This document shows positions 47,265 to 55,206 of a stretch of 64,000 nt of DNA, piece by piece. Below the pieces are notes generated by a model. That model searched no databases. It was not told where the DNA came from and worked only from the letters and a program-made list of their open reading frames with translations. The translations under genes were made by a program, and so were the position numbers. How positions within the stretch are numbered: the stretch's first letter is position 1; each line of letters opens with the position of its first letter. The stretch comes from JAILLW01 sp045629045 (GTDB lineage: Bacteria > Bacillota > Clostridia > Lachnospirales > Lachnospiraceae), in the NCBI GenBank assembly GCA_045629045.1, contig JAZQQM010000004.1, forward strand, positions 62,001 to 126,000, written 5' to 3'.

Positions 47265-49205
47265 ATGAAAAAGATATTAAACAATAAGTCCGTTTTGCAG
47301 GTTATCCTCGGGGTGTTAACGGTTTTTGCAACATACCTGACATTCGGATTCTCGACTATTTCATATAAGAACTCTTTATTTACAGTAGCACATTTAGTGG
47401 GATGTGTTATTGTTGGAATTTTGTACCTTGGATTTGACAGAGTATCCTTTTTAAATGAGGAAGGCTATTTAAAGGATATAGATATATTTAACAGAATAAT
47501 GCTGTATGTTACACTGCTGTTTTTACTTGGTGGTGTATTTGAATATGTAGTCGGAGATTCCCAATTATACATGCTTGTTTCACGGATACTGTTTTTCGGA
47601 ATCTTTTTGGCTATACATATTCGTAAGAAGAATAAATTGCTGAATTGGTCGGTGGTAACACGTAATTGGCGTTTATATATTCTTCTTGTATTAGTTGCTG
47701 TTCTTATGTATGAACCGACTATGTTCAGTACCAGATGGGACAGTAAACTGTATTACGGTGATTTTAGCCATATTAATATTTATTCCATAAGTGATATGAG
47801 CTTTTTCGGACATCTGGCACAGGGAGCCGGCATTTTCGTTAAGTTTTTTATTTCTATAGCATTTGGGAATATTAATGTCGGAATATATTTAGCTAATCTA
47901 TGCAGTATGATTTTGGGAATTATGGCTTTTAACGGTGCTGTTAAGAAAACAGTTCCCGATAAGTCGGAGCGGATTTATCTGCTTCTTACTTTAGGCTATG
48001 CATTTCTCCCATGCGTTTTAGGATTATCCTCATATATCAATGTTGATATTTTTATCATCAACTGGTTTATGGTTTTAGTATACTTATATGTTTCCGAAAA
48101 GTACTTCTTATTTTCGGCAGCAGGATTTATATATGTGTTTACTAAAGAACCTGCACTCATCATTTACGGCGGTTTGTGTGTGGGGATTTTTATAATCGAT
48201 TTTATAAAGTGCAGATGGAATGTATTTAAACACTCAAGATACTATGGAATGATTTGCGTAGCCCTGATATGGGGAGTTACAGTGCTGATTAACGGATTAT
48301 GGACGCTTCCGGGAAGCGGCGCGGGGGTCAGTTCATCCCATGCAGGCGGGGAATTAAAGTTATATTTTATTCATAATTTTAACTGGCTTATTTGGTGCCT
48401 TGCGGTGATATCAGGTACCATTTTGATAGTAAAGAAGAGCAAGGTTGCGGCTAATTGCATTAAGATAATTATTCCTGTTGCAATTAGTATTCTTTTGTTC
48501 ATTGGATTTAATTTGATATTTGTAACTGCAATTAATCCAAGATATATAGATAACGTAACTGTGGGAGGATACTTCATATTAGCGATATTACTGTTATGCT
48601 TGGACAGCATCGGGTATTCTGCAATATGTACGATAGTATCTTCCATAATGTGTATTTTGATGTTGATATCCTCATATAGGACAATTGATCCTGTTTCGCT
48701 TACTGTGTTTAACTCATCGAAACTCGGAGACAGTAGGATGATTGCGACGGCAGGTACTTTTGCTATGGGGGATACGAGTGTATATAATAAGCAGGCTCAG
48801 TGCTTCGAGGGCGCATACGGAATGGCTGTTACAGATGCGATAGAGAACGGCTACACTGTTCTTATAGACGGAACAAACAGTTTGGTGTATGAAACAGATG
48901 GAATGAATGGCGCTGTTTCGTTAGAAACCGGCTATGAGGAATACTTATCTTTGTATGATACAGTGCAAAAACGGCGAACCATATTTGAAAATGGCAATAC
49001 TGTTACGTATGAGACTATTGCAGTTACCGACGAAAAATCCATAGATGAATGTACCAAGGAAAATGGGGGATATCTGTATTTGTATTCGGATTATACTGAT
49101 AGCCTGAATTCTGAATATATTACATCTAATTACAGTGACAGTGAATCAGTGACATATTCATACAGGGGAATAAGCCTGTATGGAATACGATTCGAGTCAA
49201 AATAA
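47265..49205 (+). CDS. Large membrane protein, probable GT-C glycosyltransferase
   Basis: A 646-aa protein with about 12-13 helices. The large external loop after the first helical group contains FSTRWDSKLYYGDFSHINIY (~residues 153-172), plausible for the acidic GT-C site, and a later LSSYINVDIFIINWFMV follows a standard GT-C pattern. The last ~170 residues (~475-646) form a soluble external domain with many Thr, Ser and Tyr. I do not recognise a named family. It interrupts the run of soluble sugar-synthesis enzymes, so it may be the transferase for the sugar they make (inference). Confidence 0.66.
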   Translation: MKKILNNKSVLQVILGVLTVFATYLTFGFSTISYKNSLFTVAHLVGCVIVGILYLGFDRVSFLNEEGYLKDIDIFNRIMLYVTLLFLLGGVFEYVVGDSQLYMLVSRILFFGIFLAIHIRKKNKLLNWSVVTRNWRLYILLVLVAVLMYEPTMFSTRWDSKLYYGDFSHINIYSISDMSFFGHLAQGAGIFVKFFISIAFGNINVGIYLANLCSMILGIMAFNGAVKKTVPDKSERIYLLLTLGYAFLPCVLGLSSYINVDIFIINWFMVLVYLYVSEKYFLFSAAGFIYVFTKEPALIIYGGLCVGIFIIDFIKCRWNVFKHSRYYGMICVALIWGVTVLINGLWTLPGSGAGVSSSHAGGELKLYFIHNFNWLIWCLAVISGTILIVKKSKVAANCIKIIIPVAISILLFIGFNLIFVTAINPRYIDNVTVGGYFILAILLLCLDSIGYSAICTIVSSIMCILMLISSYRTIDPVSLTVFNSSKLGDSRMIATAGTFAMGDTSVYNKQAQCFEGAYGMAVTDAIENGYTVLIDGTNSLVYETDGMNGAVSLETGYEEYLSLYDTVQKRRTIFENGNTVTYETIAVTDEKSIDECTKENGGYLYLYSDYTDSLNSEYITSNYSDSESVTYSYRGISLYGIRFESK

Positions 49206-49226
49206 ATTATTAATTAAGGATAAAAA

Positions 49227-51029
49227 ATGAAAATTAAATTATCACAATTCATAGCTGATTATCTCGTAGATTACGGAATCAGACACAACTTTACAGTGAC
49301 CGGGGGCGGTGCCATGCACCTTAACGATGCTTTTGGCCATAAAGAGGGCATGGAGTGTATCTACAACCATCATGAGCAGGCATGTGCCATAGCGGCGGAA
49401 GCCTATGCCAGACTTACCGGGAATATTGCTTTGGTATGTGTTACATCAGGCCCCGGAGGTACTAATGCTATTACGGGTGTGCTTGGAGGATGGCTTGATT
49501 CTGTTCCTATGCTCGTTATTTCCGGTCAGGTTAAACGAGAAACCACATTGTGGTCAACAGATGTGCCCTTAAGACAGCTGGGAGATCAGGAGTTTAATAT
49601 AGTCGATGTCGCCAAGGAAATGACCAAGTATGCCGTTATGGTTACAGAACCAAAGGAGATTAAGTATCATCTGGAAAAAGCATTGTATTTGGCCAAGAAT
49701 GGGCGCCCGGGTCCGGTGTGGCTCGATATTCCCCTTGATGTTCAGGCAGCAGTAATAGATACGGATGAACTTAAAGGCTATGAACCTTCAGATGATACAA
49801 TTGAAAATCCTATATATGATGAAGGTCTGACCAAGGACATTATTTCTAAGATAGAGGAAGCTAAAAGACCTGTTATTCTTGCAGGAACAGGTATTAGAAC
49901 TGCAGGAGCATACGAAGAGTTTCTTAAGTGTGTTGATAAATTAGGTATTCCTGTGGTAACAGCCTGGAATGCTCATGATTTATTGGAATACGATAATCCG
50001 CTGTTTGTGGGCAAGCCCGGAACAGTCGGAACCAGAGGCGGAAATTTCGTGGTTCAAAACTGTGATTTGCTGTTGGTGCTGGGATGCAGAATGAATATTC
50101 GAATGATCAGCTACAATAAGCATCAATTTGCCAAGAATGCCTATAAGATAGTTGTTGATATTGATGAAAATGAACTTAAGAAGCCGACTGTTAATGTTGA
50201 TATGCCGATTCATGCCAATGTCAAGGATGTAATGAATTCTTTGACAATGTTTGACGGAAATATTAAACATAATGAAAGTCATATGAAGTGGCTTAAGTGG
50301 TGCAAAGATATAGATGCCAAGTATCCTGCAGCAAAAAAGGAGTATTTTAATATAAATTCTCCCCTTAATCCGTATGCTTTTTTAGACAAGGCATTTGATG
50401 CGTTTAAGTCGGATGAGGTAATTATCTGTGGTAACGGCTCGGCATGTGTTATGACGTTCCAAACGGCTAAGATTAAAAGCGGCCAGAGATTGTTTACCAA
50501 TTCAGGATGTGCTGCCATGGGATATGGCTTCCCTGCCGCAATAGGAGCCTGTATAGCAAGAGATAATAAGCGTACAGTCTGTATTGACGGTGACGGAAGT
50601 TTCCAGATGAATTTGCAGGAATTGCAGACAGTAGTTTATAATAGATTGGATATGAAGATTGTCTATTTAAATAATAACGGATACCATTCTATCAGGCAGA
50701 CACAGACGAATCTGTTTAATCCTCCTATGGTGGGTGTATGTGACGGAACAGGGATTAGCTTCCCCGATATGGAAAGGATAGCCTATGCATATGACATTCC
50801 GTATGTGAGAATAGACAGCTTGACTGCTTGCGATGAGAAACTGAGCGAAGCGTTGAATATGGAAGGCCCTGTAATAATCGAAGCAATAGTAGACCCGAAA
50901 CAGAACTTCGAACCGAAGTTATCATCAAAAGTACATTCTGACGGAACGATAACATCTCCGGAATTGGATGATATGTTCCCGTTCTTACCGGAAGAAGAAT
51001 ATAGGAATAATAAAAAATTAGATTTTTGA
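49227..51029 (+). CDS. TPP-dependent acetolactate-synthase-like enzyme (YerE-like)
   Basis: A 600-aa enzyme of the acetohydroxyacid synthase/pyruvate oxidase family. The catalytic Glu lies in NHHEQACAIAAEAYARL (residue ~50); CVTSGPGGTNAITGVLGGW follows; the TPP motif GDGSFQMNLQELQ...NNNGYHS is at ~455-485. Adjacent to a glucose-1-phosphate cytidylyltransferase it recalls YerE of Yersinia, which adds a two-carbon unit from pyruvate to a CDP-4-keto-deoxy sugar in yersiniose synthesis. Ordinary branched-chain amino acid synthesis is unlikely as no ilvN or ilvC is near. AAGGA precedes the ATG. The specific reaction is inference. Confidence 0.85.
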   Translation: MKIKLSQFIADYLVDYGIRHNFTVTGGGAMHLNDAFGHKEGMECIYNHHEQACAIAAEAYARLTGNIALVCVTSGPGGTNAITGVLGGWLDSVPMLVISGQVKRETTLWSTDVPLRQLGDQEFNIVDVAKEMTKYAVMVTEPKEIKYHLEKALYLAKNGRPGPVWLDIPLDVQAAVIDTDELKGYEPSDDTIENPIYDEGLTKDIISKIEEAKRPVILAGTGIRTAGAYEEFLKCVDKLGIPVVTAWNAHDLLEYDNPLFVGKPGTVGTRGGNFVVQNCDLLLVLGCRMNIRMISYNKHQFAKNAYKIVVDIDENELKKPTVNVDMPIHANVKDVMNSLTMFDGNIKHNESHMKWLKWCKDIDAKYPAAKKEYFNINSPLNPYAFLDKAFDAFKSDEVIICGNGSACVMTFQTAKIKSGQRLFTNSGCAAMGYGFPAAIGACIARDNKRTVCIDGDGSFQMNLQELQTVVYNRLDMKIVYLNNNGYHSIRQTQTNLFNPPMVGVCDGTGISFPDMERIAYAYDIPYVRIDSLTACDEKLSEALNMEGPVIIEAIVDPKQNFEPKLSSKVHSDGTITSPELDDMFPFLPEEEYRNNKKLDF

Positions 51030-51043
51030 ACAGAGGAAAATCA

Positions 51044-51820
51044 ATGAAAGTAGTTATTTTAGCAGGTGGTTTAGGCACCAGAATAAGTGAAGAAAGCCAT
51101 TTAAAACCCAAGCCTATGCTTGAAATCGGCGGCAAACCGATATTGTGGCATATTATGAAGGAATATTCCTATTATGGGTACAATGAGTTTATTATTTGCT
51201 GCGGTTACAAGCAGCATATGATAAAGGAATGGTTCGCAGATTATTATCTGTATAATTCTGATGTTACATTTGACTTTACCAATGAGAACAAGATGACTAT
51301 TCATAATAATGTGTCGGAACCTTGGAAGGTAACGTTGGTTGATACAGGACTTAATACTATGACAGGCGGACGTATTAAGCGTATCCAGAAGTATGTCGGA
51401 AATGAAAGATTTTTCTTAACCTATGGTGATGCGGTATCCGATGTTGATATGTCAAAACTCCTTGATTTTCATATTAAACAGGGGGGCATCGGAACAATTA
51501 CAGCCGTTGGTGTAGATCAGAGATTTGGTGTGCTTGATATTGAAGAAGACGGTACTATCGAGAAGTTCCGCGAGAAGAGTATAGATGATGCCGGAATTAT
51601 TAATGGTGGCTATATGGTAATGGAGCCGGCAATTTTTGATTATATCGAGGGCGATTCAACAGTATTTGAGAAGGGACCTATGATGAAACTGGCTGAGGAG
51701 CGTAATCTTAAGGCATACAGGCATAACGGTTTCTGGCAATGCATGGATACCAAACGTGAAATGGATAAGCTTGAGGAAATGTGGAACAGTAATAATGTTC
51801 CATGGAAGAAGTGGAATTAG
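51044..51820 (+). CDS. rfbF: Glucose-1-phosphate cytidylyltransferase
   Basis: A 258-aa nucleotidyltransferase, the usual size for RfbF (~257). VVILAGGLGTRISEESHLKP with KPMLEIGGKPILWHIM is the signature of the CDP-glucose pyrophosphorylase group, and YYLYNSDVTFDF, YGDAVSDVDM and GGYMVMEPAIFDYI also fit. It makes CDP-glucose from CTP and glucose-1-phosphate. ATG 51044, with AGAGGA at 51032-51037, is chosen over TTG 51026. Notably, the usual partners RfbG (CDP-glucose 4,6-dehydratase) and RfbH are absent from the window, so the CDP-sugar may take another route or use genes elsewhere. Confidence 0.9.
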   Translation: MKVVILAGGLGTRISEESHLKPKPMLEIGGKPILWHIMKEYSYYGYNEFIICCGYKQHMIKEWFADYYLYNSDVTFDFTNENKMTIHNNVSEPWKVTLVDTGLNTMTGGRIKRIQKYVGNERFFLTYGDAVSDVDMSKLLDFHIKQGGIGTITAVGVDQRFGVLDIEEDGTIEKFREKSIDDAGIINGGYMVMEPAIFDYIEGDSTVFEKGPMMKLAEERNLKAYRHNGFWQCMDTKREMDKLEEMWNSNNVPWKKWN

Positions 51821-51828
51821 AATACAAA

Positions 51829-53430
51829 ATGAGTGATATCAAGCTTCTTGACTGTACCCTTCGTGACGGAGGGTATCTCAATGACTGGAAATTTGATAAA
51901 GACAATATAGTCAATGTATTTGAGCGATTGGTAAGTGCCGACATTGATATAGTTGAGGTCGGCTTTATTGACGAGAGAAGAGAATACGATTCCGACAGAA
52001 CGATTTATCCTGATACGGCAGCAATTAACCGGTCTTTGGGAGCATTGGATAAAGGCAATTCTATTGTTGTGGGAATGATTGATTACGGTACCTGCGGAAT
52101 TGATAAGATTGAGCCTTGTTCCGAGAGCTTCCTGGATGGAATACGTGTTATTTTTAAGAAGCATAAGATGCATGAGGCAATAGATTTCTGCGCTAAGATT
52201 AAAGCACTGGGATATAAAGTATTCGCTCAGGCAGTTTCAATAACCAGCTATAATGACGAAGAGCTCAAGGAATTAATAGGACTTGTTAATGAATTGGAAC
52301 CCTTTGCTTTTTCTTTGGTAGATACATATGGTTTGTTACACAGAAGCGGATTGCACCATTATTTTGATTTTGCAACAGCTAATCTTAAAAATAATATTGC
52401 TATAGGATATCATGCACATAATAATTTCCAGTTGGCCTATGCCAACTGTGTAGAATTATTACAGAATCCGCCTAAGGACAGAACCTTAATAGTAGACGGA
52501 ACACTGTACGGAATGGGTAAGAGTGCAGGCAACACTCCAATAGAGCTCCTTGCCATGTATTATAATGAGAATATTGCCAAAAGATATCATAACAGCCAGT
52601 TACTTGAAGCTATAGAAGTTACCATACTTGATATACGTAAGACGCTGTCATGGGGATATGGATTTAAATTCTTCCTTTCGGCATCTCATGACTGCCATCC
52701 CAATTATGTTGATTATCTGATGGATAAGAAGAAGTTATCCATTAAATCAATAGGAGAAATTCTCGATAGATTGGAAGGGGAGAAGAAACTCCTGTATGAT
52801 GCTGATTATATTGCAGAGCTGTATTTGGACTATCAGAAGAATGATTGTGATGACAGTAGCGATACGGCGGCAATTAAAAGTATGCTTAAGGGTCAGGACA
52901 TACTTATTATGGGTCCCGGACAGAATATATATAAGCAGCGTGACAAAGTAACGGAATATGTCGAAGTTAAGAATCCGGTTACGATAGCTATTAATTTCAT
53001 TCCGGACGGTTATAGAATTAATTATATATTTATGAGTAATGCCAAGCGTTATGTACAGCTTAGTTCTAAACTGTCAGAAGAAAAGAACAGATCAAGGCTC
53101 ATAGCGACTTCTAATATAACGAAGACAAAGGGTGAGTTCGATTATACACTTAATTATTCGAATTTACTGGATGAAGAGGCACTGATGCCGGATAACCCGA
53201 TGATAATGTTGCTCCGTGTACTAAAAGACTGTAAAGTTAAGTCGGTTGCACTGGCAGGCTTTGACGGATATTCCGAAACCTCTGTGCCTAACTACGTTAA
53301 TCCAAATATGGAATACAGTATGAGTACGAATTTGGCAGAGAGTATCAACAATGATGTAATTGAGGGAATCAGAAAACTTAAGTTACCATATGAACTTAAG
53401 TATGTTACTGATTCAAAGTATGGAAAATAA
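51829..53430 (+). CDS. DRE-TIM metallolyase (4-hydroxy-2-oxovalerate aldolase-like) fused to unknown C-terminal domain
   Basis: A 533-aa protein. Residues ~1-300 form an HMG-CoA-lyase-like (DRE-TIM) barrel: LLDCTLRDGGYLNDWKF with the DxxRD motif, VEVGFIDERREYDS, FSLVDTYGLLHRSG and IGYHAHNNFQLAYANC with the HxHxN metal site. Such enzymes make or break C-C bonds with pyruvate or acyl-CoA donors. Residues ~330-533 (from ILIMGPGQNIYKQRDKV) resemble a Rossmann-like domain, weakly like MptE/DUF115, that I cannot identify. I use ATG 51829; an in-frame ATG at 51802 overlaps rfbF by 19 bp. It probably acts with the two TPP enzymes and RfbF on a CDP-sugar or its precursor (inference). Confidence 0.82.
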   Translation: MSDIKLLDCTLRDGGYLNDWKFDKDNIVNVFERLVSADIDIVEVGFIDERREYDSDRTIYPDTAAINRSLGALDKGNSIVVGMIDYGTCGIDKIEPCSESFLDGIRVIFKKHKMHEAIDFCAKIKALGYKVFAQAVSITSYNDEELKELIGLVNELEPFAFSLVDTYGLLHRSGLHHYFDFATANLKNNIAIGYHAHNNFQLAYANCVELLQNPPKDRTLIVDGTLYGMGKSAGNTPIELLAMYYNENIAKRYHNSQLLEAIEVTILDIRKTLSWGYGFKFFLSASHDCHPNYVDYLMDKKKLSIKSIGEILDRLEGEKKLLYDADYIAELYLDYQKNDCDDSSDTAAIKSMLKGQDILIMGPGQNIYKQRDKVTEYVEVKNPVTIAINFIPDGYRINYIFMSNAKRYVQLSSKLSEEKNRSRLIATSNITKTKGEFDYTLNYSNLLDEEALMPDNPMIMLLRVLKDCKVKSVALAGFDGYSETSVPNYVNPNMEYSMSTNLAESINNDVIEGIRKLKLPYELKYVTDSKYGK

Positions 53431-53475
53431 TTAGCAATAGTAACGTATTAATTATAGGATTGGAGGAGTCGATTC

Positions 53476-54192
53476 TTGAGTAAAGTAGTAGTGTGGTTAA
53501 AGAATGTTACACAACAGTTGGATATTATTAGAAAACAGAATGATGAATTAATATGGGCGGAAGTGTTTAATTCAACTATACGTGATAGTTCTTGGTTTAC
53601 TGGGAGTATTTCCCCAGGACGTTGGGCTGTGGGATATCCTTTTTTGTATGTTTTATATCGTGTATTAAATGAGGTAGCTCCAAAAGGAGTATTAGAATTG
53701 GGATTGGGACAATCTTCGAAAATGACCTGTTGTTATGCAAGTAGAAATGATGGTGTAGAACATATAATAATTGATCATGATCAAGAATGGATTGATTTTT
53801 TTTATAAAAATTTAGAATCAGAATTTGATAATTCGACAATAATTCGCTGTGATTTAAATATAGAAAAAAAAGATACATATGATCATTATTCTTATCATGA
53901 TTTCAATAATAAAATTCCAGAATGTAAATTTGATTTGTTATTAATTGATGCGCCTTTTGGATCAGAGCATGATTCACGCAATGATGTTCTTGAAATTATA
54001 CCTAATAGACTTGCAGAAAACTTTTGTATTATTATAGACGATTATCATAGAGGAGGAGAACAAGAAACTGTTGAAAAACTGGTAAAAAAGTTGCGTGATA
54101 ATGGGATAGCATTTTGTGAAGGTACATATTCTGGTGTAAAGGCTACGCATGTTATTGTTTCTACGAACTGGAAGTTCTTGTGTTCACTTTAG
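53476..54192 (+). CDS. Class I methyltransferase-like protein
   Basis: A 238-aa protein with a Rossmann-like SAM-binding pattern: GVLELGLGQSSKMTCCYA (motif I), HIIIDHDQEWIDFF (acidic end of strand 2), KFDLLLIDAPFGS (motif IV region) and FCIIIDDYHRGGEQ. It may O-methylate a sugar residue, possibly capping the chain. The start is TTG 53476, preceded by GGAGG at 53462-53466. It opens a distinctly A+T-richer segment after a 45-bp noncoding gap, hinting at separate origin. Substrate unknown. Confidence 0.72.
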   Translation: MSKVVVWLKNVTQQLDIIRKQNDELIWAEVFNSTIRDSSWFTGSISPGRWAVGYPFLYVLYRVLNEVAPKGVLELGLGQSSKMTCCYASRNDGVEHIIIDHDQEWIDFFYKNLESEFDNSTIIRCDLNIEKKDTYDHYSYHDFNNKIPECKFDLLLIDAPFGSEHDSRNDVLEIIPNRLAENFCIIIDDYHRGGEQETVEKLVKKLRDNGIAFCEGTYSGVKATHVIVSTNWKFLCSL

Positions 54193-54225
54193 GTATTTTT
54201 AACTAGAAGGTATTAATAGTTTTGT

Positions 54226-55182
54226 TTGGGATTTATGAGTGTTTATGAGTATTTTAAATTAAAGAGGCATTATTCAGTATTGCTTTCAAAGCGGAATGCT
54301 AAATGGGAGGATTTGCAAATATCAGACTATGGTGGCATTGATTACATAGAGGCTTTCAAAGCAAATGAGATGATTAAAAAATTGATAAGTTCAGGGACAC
54401 CCTTCTATATAGGGAGATTTGGAGAGACTGAATTACGAACACTGTTTTGTTATGAGCATCCACTTTTGAATGTATTAGAGTTCAAAAGTGCAAGTTATTG
54501 CATATGTAATAATGCAGGTTTTTTCCCTAAAAATATATTTGCCATATGGCAGTTTACCAGATATTATAAATCGGCAATTTCGAAAATGGATTATTTAGGT
54601 ATGTTTTTGTGGAATAGTGAGGAGTATTATGTAAAAAAGTATGGTAAAAATATGAAAAAATGTTTTTCTGCAAGTATACTTGATCCGCTTTTTATTGCAT
54701 CTCCTTGGACCGCAGCATTAAAAGGAAAGAAGGTGTTAGTGATTCACCCGTTTTCTCAATCCATACAAAAGCAATACTATAACAATCGGGAAAAATTATT
54801 TGGGACTAACAAAGATATTTTACCTGAATTTAGTCTTGTAACAATTAAGGCAGTTCAATCAATAGGTGGTGAAGGAGCGGAGGGATATCATAATTGGTTT
54901 GAAGCGTTAGAGTATATGAAAAATGAAATATCCCATAGCGAGTTCGATATTGCTCTTTTGGGGTGTGGGGCGTATGGAAATTCATTAGGTGCATATATAC
55001 GTTCCTTAGGTAAGCAGGCGATTTACTGTGGTGGAGCATTACAATTAATGTTTGGTATTCTTGGATTAAGATGGGAAGATAGAGAATATGTAAGTAGGTA
55101 TGTAAATGAATATTGGATACGACCTGATGAGAATGAAAAGCCTGTAAAATTTGTAAATGTAGAGTCGGGTTGTTACTGGTAA
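54226..55182 (+). CDS. Divergent GT-D-like glycosyltransferase
   Basis: A 318-aa paralogue of the protein at 34648. FYIGRFGETELRTLF (~residues 62-76) occupies the GT-D metal-motif position, in the form GETE rather than GDGE; KVLVIHPFSQSIQKQY, FDIALLGCGAYGNSLGAYI and GGALQLMFGILG follow, and the protein ends in the same GCYW tail. The start is uncertain: TTG 54226 or ATG 54235, with AGAAGG at 54205-54210. It lies before an ABC flippase that is the paralogue of the one preceding 34648, so the two-gene arrangement is inverted. Probably a glycosyltransferase. Confidence 0.7.
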   Translation: MGFMSVYEYFKLKRHYSVLLSKRNAKWEDLQISDYGGIDYIEAFKANEMIKKLISSGTPFYIGRFGETELRTLFCYEHPLLNVLEFKSASYCICNNAGFFPKNIFAIWQFTRYYKSAISKMDYLGMFLWNSEEYYVKKYGKNMKKCFSASILDPLFIASPWTAALKGKKVLVIHPFSQSIQKQYYNNREKLFGTNKDILPEFSLVTIKAVQSIGGEGAEGYHNWFEALEYMKNEISHSEFDIALLGCGAYGNSLGAYIRSLGKQAIYCGGALQLMFGILGLRWEDREYVSRYVNEYWIRPDENEKPVKFVNVESGCYW

Positions 55183-55206
55183 AATTAACAATAAGGACGA
55201 ATTATT

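Noticed and set aside
49227..51029. Acetolactate synthase for branched-chain amino acid synthesis
   Set aside because: No ilvN, ilvC or ilvD neighbour is present, and the gene sits directly before a CDP-glucose pyrophosphorylase in a glycan locus.
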